From assembly GCF_000344615.1 (NCBI RefSeq), contig NZ_KB467825.1, positions 62,001 to 126,000 of the forward strand: a stretch of DNA of 64,000 bases, in the 5' to 3' direction. Below the pieces are notes generated by a model. The model saw only the letters and a program-made list of their open reading frames with translations, did not search any database and had not been told where the DNA came from. Of this stretch, positions 17,168 through 25,068 are shown one piece after another (within the stretch, counting starts at the first letter, position 1; each line of letters begins with the position of its first letter). Origin of the DNA: Janthinobacterium sp. CG3. GTDB taxonomy: Bacteria; Pseudomonadota; Gammaproteobacteria; Burkholderiales; Burkholderiaceae_D. A program made the translations under genes and the position numbers.

Positions 17168-17520
17168 AATTTTTTCCATGTGAGATGTGAATTCGGATGC
17201 GGCCCGCACGCGGGGCGGGCCCGGCGCGGCCGGATCGCGGCAGCGCCAAAGAATCTGAACGGAACGTTGCGGTCCCGCCGTATGGAATAATTAGAACAGA
17301 AATGGTGCTTTTTTAGCAAACAGAATACTATCCCTGCGAGCCAATTTCGGTGCCGCCGAGCCAGCGCGCCGCTGCATAATGCCGGGCCGCCAATGCGTGC
17401 ACCGCCCCGAAGGACAGCGCCCCCGGATCGCTTTCCTCGCCGGCGCGTAAGTCGCGGATCAGCATCAGCGGACCGGATAAGAATAAAACGGACGCGGCGG
17501 CGGGCGCCGCCGCGGTGGCC
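17168..17520. other. Intergenic region without a recognisable gene
   Basis: It separates two minus-strand transcription units. I see no coding frame with support, no clear terminator and no repeat, apart from an A/T-rich patch at about 17286-17330 that probably holds the promoter of the downstream substrate-binding protein. Confidence 0.5.
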
Positions 17521-18102
17521 TTACAGGTGCGGGGTGATTTGCGGCATCAGGTCGTCGAAGGTGCGGCCGTTGCCGTTTTCGCCGATCGCGTGCATCTTCC
17601 ACTCGCCGTTGTGGCGGTACAGCTTGGCCATGATCTGCGCCGTGTGCGCGCCCTGCACCGACAGGTTGAAGCGCGCCACTTCCTGGTTGTTGCTGGCGTT
17701 GAGGATACGGCAGTAGGCGTTTTCCACCTGCGAAAAATTCTGGCCGGTGAAACTGTTGACGGTAAACACCAGGCTTTTCACGTTGGCCGGCACTTGGCTC
17801 AGGTCGACGTTGATCTGTTCGTCGTCGCCGTCGCCGGCGCCGGTGCGGTTGTCGCCGGTGTGGACGACGCTGCCGTCACGGCTTTTCAGCTGGCGGAACC
17901 AGACGATGTCGGACTTGTTGTTGCCCTCGTCGAACATCACGCACGACGCGTCCAAGTCGATCGCCTCGGTCTTCGCGCCAAAGCCGAAGAAACCCTTGGT
18001 CTTGATCGAATCCCAGCCCAAGCCCATGGTGATACGGCTCAGCGTGGCGCCGGCTTCCTTGTCCAGAGAGATTTTCTGGCCCTTGCTCAAATTGACTGAC
18101 AT
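17521..18102 (-). CDS. TerD-family protein (TerZ/TerD-like)
   Basis: Protein of 193 residues starting MSVNLSKGQKISLDKE, with the family core MGLGWD, DLDASCVMFDE and the calcium-binding segment GDNRTGAGDGDDE. TerD-domain proteins bind Ca2+ and belong to tellurite/stress-resistance operons; the molecular role is unclear. It is the third ter-type gene downstream of a DUF475 membrane protein. It differs from the TerD at 18916-19491 in carrying a KTKGFFGFGAKTEAIDLDAS insertion near the N-terminus. Confidence 0.9.
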   Translation of the reverse strand: MSVNLSKGQKISLDKEAGATLSRITMGLGWDSIKTKGFFGFGAKTEAIDLDASCVMFDEGNNKSDIVWFRQLKSRDGSVVHTGDNRTGAGDGDDEQINVDLSQVPANVKSLVFTVNSFTGQNFSQVENAYCRILNASNNQEVARFNLSVQGAHTAQIMAKLYRHNGEWKMHAIGENGNGRTFDDLMPQITPHL

Positions 18103-18132
18103 AGTAGCTCCTAGATGTTGTATGTATATAAA

Positions 18133-18828
18133 TTACGACTGCTTGCGCTGGGTCCAGTTCAGGAAGGCGGCGCGGTTGCGCGAACACACCAAAACCTTAC
18201 CCTGGCCCGAAAACTTCAACACCATGCCCTCGCCGCTGGTCTGGCTGTTGACCAGGTTGCCGAGGAAACCGCCGCTGCTGCCGGTGGTAATGGAAATTTC
18301 GTACTTCAACCGGCTGTCCCAACACACCACGTGGGAATTGTCGATGACGATGTCCTTGCCCGGCGTGACCTCCAGCTGCGACATCGAGCCGAAGCCGGAC
18401 ACCGCGACCTGGCCGCTGCCGGCCGTCTCGGTGATGAAAAAACCGCCGCTCTGCGCGAACAGCGCGTTGCCCAGGCTTTGCGTGCGCACCTTCAAGTCCA
18501 CACCCGAGCTGGCGGCCACGAAGGCGCCGTCGCTGAGCATGTACTGGTTGGCGCCGACGTCGACGATCTGCATCGCGCCCGGCAGGGTTGGCGAGAGCAG
18601 GCAATCGCCGTCGCCGCGCAGCGCCTCGATGTGCTGCTGGAAAAACGACTCGCCGTTAGCGAAGCGGCGCATGATGGCGCTGCCGATACCGCCGGTCATC
18701 TTGCCCTTCAAGTCCAGGTTGGACTCCATCATCACCATCGCGTCCGATTCGCAATAGATTTTTTCGCCCTTCGCAAGCGATACGTGCAGAAACGGGTCCA
18801 CATCCCCTGTGATGCTAAAAACTGGCAT
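18133..18828 (-). CDS. AIM24 / TIGR00266-like protein
   Basis: Protein of 231 residues of the AIM24 family (beta-helix-like), with motifs such as ESDAMVMMESNLDLKGKM near residue 27 and the glycine-rich GSSGGFLGNLVNSQ near the C-terminus. No signal peptide. AGGAAAG precedes the ATG at 18828. Members are often embedded in ter operons with TerD proteins, as here, but their function is unknown; membrane or stress association is assumed from context. Confidence 0.85.
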   Translation of the reverse strand: MPVFSITGDVDPFLHVSLAKGEKIYCESDAMVMMESNLDLKGKMTGGIGSAIMRRFANGESFFQQHIEALRGDGDCLLSPTLPGAMQIVDVGANQYMLSDGAFVAASSGVDLKVRTQSLGNALFAQSGGFFITETAGSGQVAVSGFGSMSQLEVTPGKDIVIDNSHVVCWDSRLKYEISITTGSSGGFLGNLVNSQTSGEGMVLKFSGQGKVLVCSRNRAAFLNWTQRKQS

Positions 18829-18915
18829 TTGAACTTTCCTTGTCGCCTGAAAGCAGGCCTGCGAATGCATCCAAGCTGGCCGCGGCCCGCCACGCGGACC
18901 GCGGCCAGGCGCGTA

Positions 18916-19491
18916 TTACACGCCGACGCCGAACGACGCCGCCAGAGGACCCAGGCCGCCTTTGTAGCCTTGGCCGATGGCCTTGAATTTCCAATCGGCG
19001 CCGTTGCGGTAGATCTCGCCGAAGACCATCGCGGTTTCCGCCGAACCGTCCTCGGACAGGTCGAAGCGGGCGATTTCGGTATTGCCGTTGGCGTTGATGC
19101 AGCGCACATACGCCTTCTGTACCATGCCGAAGTTTTGCTTGCGCGCTTCGGCGTCGTGGATCGTCACGCAGACCGAAATCTTGTCGACGTCGGCCGGCAC
19201 CATGGCCAGGTCGACCGAGACGGTTTCGTCGTCGCCGTCGCCGGCGCCGGTGCGGTTGTCGCCCGAGTGGGTGACCGAACCGTCGCTCGACTTCAGGTTG
19301 TTATAGAAAATCATGTCGAGGTCGGCGCGCACTTTGCCGTCGACCTTCAGCAGGAACGCGGAGCCGTCGATGTCGAACGCGGCGCCGTCGGTGGCGCGCG
19401 CATCCCAACCCAGACCAAGAACCATTTTCGACAAGCCCGGCGCTTCTTTGCTCAGATTAACGTTGCCGCCTTTTTGCAGACTGATTGCCAT
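18916..19491 (-). CDS. terD: TerD-family protein
   Basis: Protein of 191 residues starting MAISLQKGGNVNLSKEAP, close to canonical TerD, with LGLGWD, FDIDGSAFLL and the calcium-binding GDNRTGAGDGDDE. It is the first TerD after the DUF475 gene and is followed by the AIM24-like and second TerD-like genes on the same strand. Expected to be cytosolic and Ca2+-binding, linked to envelope or oxidative stress; tellurite resistance is not certain because terA, terB and the TerY modules are not in view. Confidence 0.9.
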   Translation of the reverse strand: MAISLQKGGNVNLSKEAPGLSKMVLGLGWDARATDGAAFDIDGSAFLLKVDGKVRADLDMIFYNNLKSSDGSVTHSGDNRTGAGDGDDETVSVDLAMVPADVDKISVCVTIHDAEARKQNFGMVQKAYVRCINANGNTEIARFDLSEDGSAETAMVFGEIYRNGADWKFKAIGQGYKGGLGPLAASFGVGV

Positions 19492-19658
19492 GATGTGTTT
19501 CTCCTATGTGATGAAAAAGTGTTGCTGTGCTTCATGAACACCTGGCGCCGCCGCCGTTCCGCCTTGCGGAGCCGGCACTGGCGCCTGGGTACTGCCGGCG
19601 GCGAACCGGTGTTCATCGATTGCCGCACTGATACTGCACTGTGATACTTAAGGCTTCG

Positions 19659-20705
19659 TTAGGCGGCCACTTCGAGCCCGCCCTGTTTGCGTTTGTAACG
19701 TACCGACGACCACAGCGACGCCAGGATGAAGGCTACACCAATCAGACCGGTAAAGATTTCCGGAATGTGGAATTTCATGCTCGCCAACATAATCACCGCC
19801 AGGATACCGATCGCATAGTGCGCGCCGTGCTCCAGGAAAACGAACTCGTCAAGGGTACCCTTTTTCACCAAGAACACCGTCATCGACCGTACGAACATCG
19901 CGCCGATCGCCAGGCCCAACATAATGATCACCACGTCCTTGGTGATCGCGAACGCGCCGATCACGCCGTCGAAGGAGAACGACGCGTCCAGCACTTCCAG
20001 GTACAGGAAACCGCCGATACCGCCGCGCTTGACCAGATCGCCGACATTGCTGCCGCTGTCCTCTTTTTCCAGCAAACCGCTGACCACGTCGACGCCGACA
20101 TACGTCAGCACGCCCCACAGGCCGGCCGTCAGCACCACCAGTTTCTGGCCTTCTTCCACCATCGACAGGCTGGCCATCAAGGTACCCAGCGCAAGCATCA
20201 CCGACACCGAGGAAATCTTGCCCAGCGCGCCCAGCTTTTCTTCCAGGCGGCCCAGCCAATGCATTTCTTTTTCATCGTCCAGCAGGAAGTTCAGGAACAC
20301 CAGCAGCAGGAAAATACCGCCGAAGGCCGCCACTTCCGCGTGGTGGTTGGTCAAGTGCGTCGAATAGGCTATCGGATCGTTCAGCGCCAGGTGCCACACT
20401 TCCATCAAGCCCAGGTCCGCGGCCTGCGCCACGATCACCAGCGGAAACAGCAAACGCATACCGAACACCGCGATGATGATACCTACGCCGAGGAACAACT
20501 TCTGCCAGAAATCGTCCCAGGTCTTCAGCACCGAGGCGTTGACGACCGCGTTGTCGAACGACAGCGACACTTCCATGATACCCAGGATGGCGGCGATACC
20601 CAGCGCCGACCACATGCCCGACATGCCGTTGTGGCTGTAACCCCACCAGCCTGCCACGGCCAGACAAACCGCCGTGACCAGGAAAGAAATTCTAAAATGT
20701 TTCAT
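19659..20705 (-). CDS. DUF475 / TerC-like integral membrane protein
   Basis: Protein of 348 residues with about eight or nine predicted membrane segments. Acidic residues lie inside membrane segments (MEVSLSFDNAVVNASV and LDASFSFDGVIGAF), the hallmark of TerC-like proteins, which are proposed metal exporters. The DUF475 subgroup accompanies TerD genes. It heads the minus-strand cluster and is divergent from a LysR-type gene; the 100-bp space between them must hold both promoters. Confidence 0.88.
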   Translation of the reverse strand: MKHFRISFLVTAVCLAVAGWWGYSHNGMSGMWSALGIAAILGIMEVSLSFDNAVVNASVLKTWDDFWQKLFLGVGIIIAVFGMRLLFPLVIVAQAADLGLMEVWHLALNDPIAYSTHLTNHHAEVAAFGGIFLLLVFLNFLLDDEKEMHWLGRLEEKLGALGKISSVSVMLALGTLMASLSMVEEGQKLVVLTAGLWGVLTYVGVDVVSGLLEKEDSGSNVGDLVKRGGIGGFLYLEVLDASFSFDGVIGAFAITKDVVIIMLGLAIGAMFVRSMTVFLVKKGTLDEFVFLEHGAHYAIGILAVIMLASMKFHIPEIFTGLIGVAFILASLWSSVRYKRKQGGLEVAA

Positions 20706-20805
20706 TGAAACCCCTTCATAAATAAGTCAACGAAGTGCAGTGTAACCAACATCGGATTATTTAAAAATAGGAGATAATCGAAGTATCACATCGGAAAAAC
20801 AGAAG

Positions 20806-21723
20806 ATGAAAACAACCGGACTCAACTTGCGACACTTGTATTTCTTCTGGGTTGTCGCGAAAGAAGGGGGCGTCACGCGCGCCGCCGAACGACTCGGGCT
20901 GGCGGTGCAGACCATCAGCAGCCAGTTGGCGCTGCTCGAACAATCGGTCGGCAAGTCGCTGCTGGCGCCGCAGGGGCGGCGCCTGGTGCCGACCGAGGCC
21001 GGCCGGCTGGCGCTCGGTTACGCCGACCAGATATTCCTGCTCGGCGAGCAGTTGCAGGACGCGCTGGCCGAGTCCGACACCGAGAAAATGCGCCTGACGG
21101 TCGGCATTTCCGACTCGCTGCCGAAACTGATCGCCTACCGCATCCTGGAGCCGACCCGGCACCTGGCGGTGCAGGTCAAGCTGGCCTGCTATGAGGATGA
21201 ATTCGAGTCGCTGCTGGCCGACCTGGCGCTGCACAAGCTCGACGTGGTGCTGACCGACCGCGCGGTGCCGAGCGGCGCCGGGGTGCGCGTGTTCAGCCAC
21301 CTGCTGGGCGAAAGCGCGATGAAGCTGTTCGGCGTGAAGGAATTGGCGCAGCGCTACCGCGGCGGCTTTCCCGGCAGCCTGAACGGCGCGCCGCTGCTGC
21401 TACCGACGCGCAACAACGCGCTGCGCGGGCGCATCGACGAATGGCTGGTGACGCACGGCGTGCGTCCGGACGTGGTGGGGGAATTCGAGGACAACGCGAT
21501 GCTCAACACCTTCGGGCGCAACGGCTTCGGGCTGTTTTTCGCGCCGGCCGCGCTGGAGTACGACATCAAGGAGCAATTCAACGCCGACATGGTCGGCGAC
21601 GTGCCCGAGCTGCGCGAGCACTTCTACGCCATCTCGGCCGCGCGCAAGATCGAACATCCGGCCGTCGTGGCGATCCTGGCGACGGTGCACAACGGCTTGT
21701 TTGCCAGCGCCAGCCGGGATTGA
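20806..21723 (+). CDS. LysR-family regulator, NhaR-like
   Basis: LysR protein of 305 residues. The N-terminal winged helix LNLRHLYFFWVVAKEGGVTRAAERLG with VQTISSQLALLE is characteristic of the NhaR subgroup, which responds to Na+/alkaline stress in enterobacteria. In Oxalobacteraceae such regulators are often beside unrelated genes. It is divergent from the DUF475-ter cluster, so control of that cluster is possible, but no Na+/H+ antiporter gene is nearby. Confidence 0.88.
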   Translation: MKTTGLNLRHLYFFWVVAKEGGVTRAAERLGLAVQTISSQLALLEQSVGKSLLAPQGRRLVPTEAGRLALGYADQIFLLGEQLQDALAESDTEKMRLTVGISDSLPKLIAYRILEPTRHLAVQVKLACYEDEFESLLADLALHKLDVVLTDRAVPSGAGVRVFSHLLGESAMKLFGVKELAQRYRGGFPGSLNGAPLLLPTRNNALRGRIDEWLVTHGVRPDVVGEFEDNAMLNTFGRNGFGLFFAPAALEYDIKEQFNADMVGDVPELREHFYAISAARKIEHPAVVAILATVHNGLFASASRD

Positions 21724-21741
21724 GGGGTTGGCGCGTTAACG

Positions 21742-21783
21742 CCCGGGGCGTCGCCCCGGGGCCGGGGCGTCAAGTCCGGCCCC
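21742..21783 (+). terminator. GC-rich hairpins between convergent genes
   Basis: A palindrome CCCGGGGCG-T-CGCCCCGGG (21742-21760) overlaps a second stem, GGGGCCGG (21758-21765) with CCGGCCCC (21776-21783), followed by a short T-rich stretch. It lies after the NhaR-like gene and before the end of the convergent SnoaL-like gene, and probably ends transcription from both sides. Confidence 0.55.
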
Positions 21784-21831
21784 GGTTCTTTGGCGTTGGT
21801 GTATGGCGGCTGTCACGGCGCGCCGGCTGGC

Positions 21832-22254
21832 TTACTGCTGCACCGGCGCGGCGCTGAAGGTCTTGTTGGTGATCTTCCACTCGCCGTCGATTTCCAGCAA
21901 CACCATGTAATCGGTGAACGTCACTTCCGGATACTCCAGCACCACCTTCGCGGTCGCGGCGTTGCCGGTGACTTCGAAAAACTCGATGCGGCGGGTGCGC
22001 TGCGCCTCGTCGGCGGCCGGCTGGCCCTGGAAGCGCGCGGAAAATTCGTCCACCGTCAGCGCGTGCAACTTGCCGTCGCGGAAGGAAACAATGCGGGCGT
22101 CCGGATGGAAGGCCTTGCGCATGTAGCTGGCCTCGCCGGTGATATGGCCGTTCAGGTAATCGTCGATCGGCGCGCGCGCCGCCGCCACTTCGGGGGCCAG
22201 CGGGATGATCTCGGCGTTAATGTCGGTCGGTTCGTGCAAGGCTGCAAATTTCAT
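21832..22254 (-). CDS. SnoaL/NTF2-like protein (putative lumazine-binding type)
   Basis: Protein of 140 residues with the cone-shaped NTF2-like fold expected from the pattern of IDDYLNGHITGEASYMRKAFHPDARIV and the C-terminal strands YPEVTFTDYMVLLEIDGEWKI. No signal peptide. GGAGAATTG before the ATG at 22254 fixes the start. These proteins act as small isomerases, hydrolases or binding proteins; the activity here is unknown. A perfect 19-bp palindrome lies 22 bases upstream of the start. Confidence 0.82.
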   Translation of the reverse strand: MKFAALHEPTDINAEIIPLAPEVAAARAPIDDYLNGHITGEASYMRKAFHPDARIVSFRDGKLHALTVDEFSARFQGQPAADEAQRTRRIEFFEVTGNAATAKVVLEYPEVTFTDYMVLLEIDGEWKITNKTFSAAPVQQ

Positions 22255-22275
22255 CAATTCTCCATGGAGTGAGGT

Positions 22276-22294
22276 GCAGAATCGACGATTCTGC
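22276..22294. promoter_or_regulatory. Perfect 19-bp palindrome upstream of the SnoaL-like gene
   Basis: GCAGAATCG-A-CGATTCTGC, a perfect inverted repeat with one central base. It lies between the SnoaL-like gene (minus) and the promoter of the MFS gene (plus). It could be an operator or a 5'-end hairpin. Confidence 0.5.
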
Positions 22295-22471
22295 CGGCGT
22301 AATGCTGTGCACGGTTCGTGCGCTGCCTGCAGCTTACCCGCTCCCGCCCGCGCCAACGCAACGGGAAAATGATGATCCCTATATGCGCCACGACATACAT
22401 GGCGCCGCGCCGGCGCGCCCGAGCGCCGCCGATTCACAAGGAAAGCTGATAAATCCATTCGAAAATACCGT

Positions 22472-22500
22472 TTGAATAATAGATTGAAGTCGATTGTAAT
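22472..22500 (+). promoter_or_regulatory. Candidate promoter of the MFS gene
   Basis: TTGAAT (22472-22477) and TGTAAT (22495-22500) are separated by 17 bases, a good sigma-70 match on the + strand, about 70 bases upstream of the MFS start codon. The rest of 22255-22569 shows only the palindrome and no gene. Confidence 0.55.
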
Positions 22501-22569
22501 GCAGCACTGGACACCGCATTCGGCATGGCGGCCGCCAGCCCAAGCAATCCACCCCAGGAGTCCAGCAAT

Positions 22570-23886
22570 ATGAGCAATACGATCGATATTCCCGATCTGA
22601 TCAACAGCAGCAAAATCGGCCGCTTCCAGACCGGCATGCTGGTCCTATGCGGCCTGTGCGTGATCATGGACGGCTTCGACGTCCAGGCGATGGGTTATGT
22701 CGCCCCGGCCATCATCGCCGACTGGCACGTCAGCAAAGCCAACCTGGGACCGGTGTTCGGCGCCGGCCTGCTGGGCATGCTGGTCGGCTCGCTGCTATTC
22801 AGCGTGGCCGCCGACAAGATTGGCCGCCGCCCGGTGTTGATCGGCTCGACCCTGTTCTTTGCGGTCTGCATGCTGCTCACGCCGCTGGCCGGCAGCATCG
22901 AGCAATTGCAGCTGATCCGCTTCGTCACCGGCCTGGGCCTGGGCGCGGTGATGCCGAACGCGATGGCGCTGGCCGGCGAATACAGTCCGCTGCGCAAGAA
23001 GGTCACGCTGATGATGCTGGTCTCCTGCGGCTTCACGGTCGGCGCGGTGCTCGGCGGCCTGCTGTCGGCCGCCCTGATTCCCACTTTCGGCTGGCAGTCG
23101 GTGTTTTACGTCGGCGGCGTGGCGCCGCTGATCATCGGCATCCTGATGTTCTTCCTGCTGCCGGAATCGATGCAATTCCTGGTGCTGCGCAAGAAGAACC
23201 TCAACCAGGTGGCGCTCTGGCTGAAACGCATCGCGCCCGACGCCGTCATCGACGGCGCTACCCGCTTCGTGGTGCAGGAAAAGGAGCACAAGGGCGCGCC
23301 GGTGTTGCAGTTGTTCCGCGAGGGCCGCGCCAAGATGACCGTGCTGCTGTGGGTGATGAACTTTATGAACCTGCTGAACCTGTATTTCCTGTCGAACTGG
23401 CTGCCCACCATCGCCAAGGACGCCGGGCTGTCGACCGCCAACGCGGTGCTCGCCGGCACCGCGCTGCAAGTCGGCGGCACCGTCGGCACCATCGTCATGG
23501 GCCAGCTGATCGACCGTTCCAGCTTCCGCCGCGTGCTGCTGCCCTGCTTCGTGGTGGCGGCCGTGGCGATTGCGCTGATCGGCCGCCCCGACGTGTCGCT
23601 GCTGTTCCTGTTCGCGACGATCGGCGTGGCCGGCTTTTGCGTCGTCGGCGGCCAGCCGGCCGTCAACGCCCTCGCCGCCAGCTACTACCCGACCACGCTG
23701 CGCTCGACCGGCATCGGCTGGAGCCTGGGTATCGGACGCATCGGCTCGATCATCGGACCGGTGCTGGGCGGCGAACTGATCCGCCTGAACTGGCCCAACA
23801 GCACCATTTTCCTGGTCGTGGCGATCCCGGCATTGGTGTCGGCGCTGATGGTATGGAGCATGCGGCGGCCGGCGCCGGCGGCTTGA
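22570..23886 (+). CDS. MFS transporter, aromatic acid:H+ symporter (AAHS) type
   Basis: Transporter of 438 residues with twelve membrane segments. The first-helix motif DGFDVQAMGY and the loop 2-3 DKIGRRPVLI mark the AAHS family (PcaK/BenK-like), which imports hydroxybenzoates and related acids with protons. No degradation genes are adjacent, so the substrate is open. The ATG at 22570 follows a candidate promoter by about 70 bases. An in-frame upstream ATG at 22525 lies near the predicted transcript start and is less likely. Confidence 0.88.
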   Translation: MSNTIDIPDLINSSKIGRFQTGMLVLCGLCVIMDGFDVQAMGYVAPAIIADWHVSKANLGPVFGAGLLGMLVGSLLFSVAADKIGRRPVLIGSTLFFAVCMLLTPLAGSIEQLQLIRFVTGLGLGAVMPNAMALAGEYSPLRKKVTLMMLVSCGFTVGAVLGGLLSAALIPTFGWQSVFYVGGVAPLIIGILMFFLLPESMQFLVLRKKNLNQVALWLKRIAPDAVIDGATRFVVQEKEHKGAPVLQLFREGRAKMTVLLWVMNFMNLLNLYFLSNWLPTIAKDAGLSTANAVLAGTALQVGGTVGTIVMGQLIDRSSFRRVLLPCFVVAAVAIALIGRPDVSLLFLFATIGVAGFCVVGGQPAVNALAASYYPTTLRSTGIGWSLGIGRIGSIIGPVLGGELIRLNWPNSTIFLVVAIPALVSALMVWSMRRPAPAA

Positions 23887-23941
23887 GACAAACCAACGGC
23901 GCAACCCCGGGTCGTTGCCTGATGCCGCCGAATAAAGTCGC

Positions 23942-24027
23942 GTAGGTCCGATGAGCGACAGCGTCATCCGACGCCGCGCCGCCGACGACGCCGGTCGGGT
24001 CGGGCCGTTCCGGCTAGCCCGATCTAC
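23942..24027. repeat. Dispersed intergenic repeat, copy 1
   Basis: An 86-bp element beginning GTAGGTC and ending GATCTAC, with internal GCGTCATCCGAC and CTAGCCCGAT. It has the same length and plan as the copy at 43068-43153. Ends and internal blocks are inverted (GTAGGTCCGAT against AGCCCGATCTAC), so RNA or single strands would form a long imperfect hairpin, as in REP/BIME-type elements. Confidence 0.75.
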
Positions 24028-24109
24028 AAAACGGCATCTTTGACGCTCGCGACACAAACAATACGGGTATAATTTTTTGAAGCAACTGGACAAACCAAGG
24101 GAAACGGCG

Positions 24110-24898
24110 ATGGCTGGCATGACAAGACGACGCGGCGCCGCCGGCTGGCTATGCGCCCTCGCGCTGCTGGGCGGCGGCCCCGGCGCGGGCGCCGCCGAAC
24201 TCCAGGTGCTGACAGAGGAAAACCCGCCGATCTCGTTTAGCGAAAACGGCAAGGCCGCCGGCCTGGGCAGCGATGTCGTCAACGCCATCCAGCGCCGCCT
24301 GAAGAGCGCCGTCGCGCCGCAAGTGCTGCCGTGGGCGCGCGCCTACGCCATCCTGCAGCAGGAGGCGAACGTGGCGCTGTTCGCGACCATGCGCACCGCC
24401 GAGCGCGAAGCCCAGTTCAAATGGGTCGGCCCGATCGCCACCGTGAAGACCGGCTTTTACGCCAGGCGCGGCGCCGGCGTGCACGTGGCCAGCCTGGCCC
24501 AGGCGAAGTCGGCGGGCGCGATCCTGGTGCCGCGCGAATATTATTCGCACCAGGTGCTGCTGCAAAACGGTTTCACCAACCTGCAACCGGTGACCCGGCC
24601 CGACATCATGGTGCGCATGCTGATGGCCGGGCGGCGCGAGCTGATGGTCGGCGACAACCTGACCATCGACGCGCTGCTGCTCAACGTCGGCGCCAAGGCC
24701 GGCGACGCCGAGCTGGTCTACACCTTCATGGAATCGCAGTACTACATCGCGTTTTCGCGCCAGACCGCGGACGCGCTGGTGCAGCAGTGGCAGGCCGGCC
24801 TGGACGGCATGAAGCGCGACGGCAGCTTCGGCGCCATCTACGCCAAGTGGCTGCCGGGCGAAACCGCGCCGGGGCTGCGGCCCAGCGCGGCGAAATGA
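24110..24898 (+). CDS. Family-3 solute-binding protein, orphan
   Basis: Periplasmic amino-acid-type binding protein of about 262 residues with a signal peptide ending near GAGAAELQVL and the SBP_bac_3 fold (LPWARAYAILQQ and MRTAEREAQFKWVGPI are typical of the stand-alone subgroup). No permease or ATPase is adjacent. A -10 TATAAT at 24068-24073 puts the transcript start near 24080, so the ATG at 24110, preceded by AGGGAA, is the right start. Such orphans may feed receptors rather than transporters. Confidence 0.85.
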   Translation: MAGMTRRRGAAGWLCALALLGGGPGAGAAELQVLTEENPPISFSENGKAAGLGSDVVNAIQRRLKSAVAPQVLPWARAYAILQQEANVALFATMRTAEREAQFKWVGPIATVKTGFYARRGAGVHVASLAQAKSAGAILVPREYYSHQVLLQNGFTNLQPVTRPDIMVRMLMAGRRELMVGDNLTIDALLLNVGAKAGDAELVYTFMESQYYIAFSRQTADALVQQWQAGLDGMKRDGSFGAIYAKWLPGETAPGLRPSAAK

Positions 24899-25040
24899 GT
24901 CGAAACTGAACAGCAAGGACGTAACCCAGGGGGCGGGCCTGAAGGCGCGACCCCGGCTGCCTGCCTCGGCTTGATTGTCAGCGTTGCCGGCCGGCGCTGG
25001 TCGCGGGTCGGCGTAGCCCTCCGCTGTGACGCGACGAGGA

Positions 25041-25068
25041 TAAGCCGACTGGCGTCGGCATCGGCTTA
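25041..25068. terminator. Hairpin between convergent genes
   Basis: TAAGCCGA-N12-TCGGCTTA, an 8-bp perfect stem that includes the stop codon of the histidine kinase gene. It lies between that gene and the convergent solute-binding protein. It lacks a T-run, so it is either a weak terminator or another member of the repeat family with AAGCCGAC ends. Confidence 0.45.
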
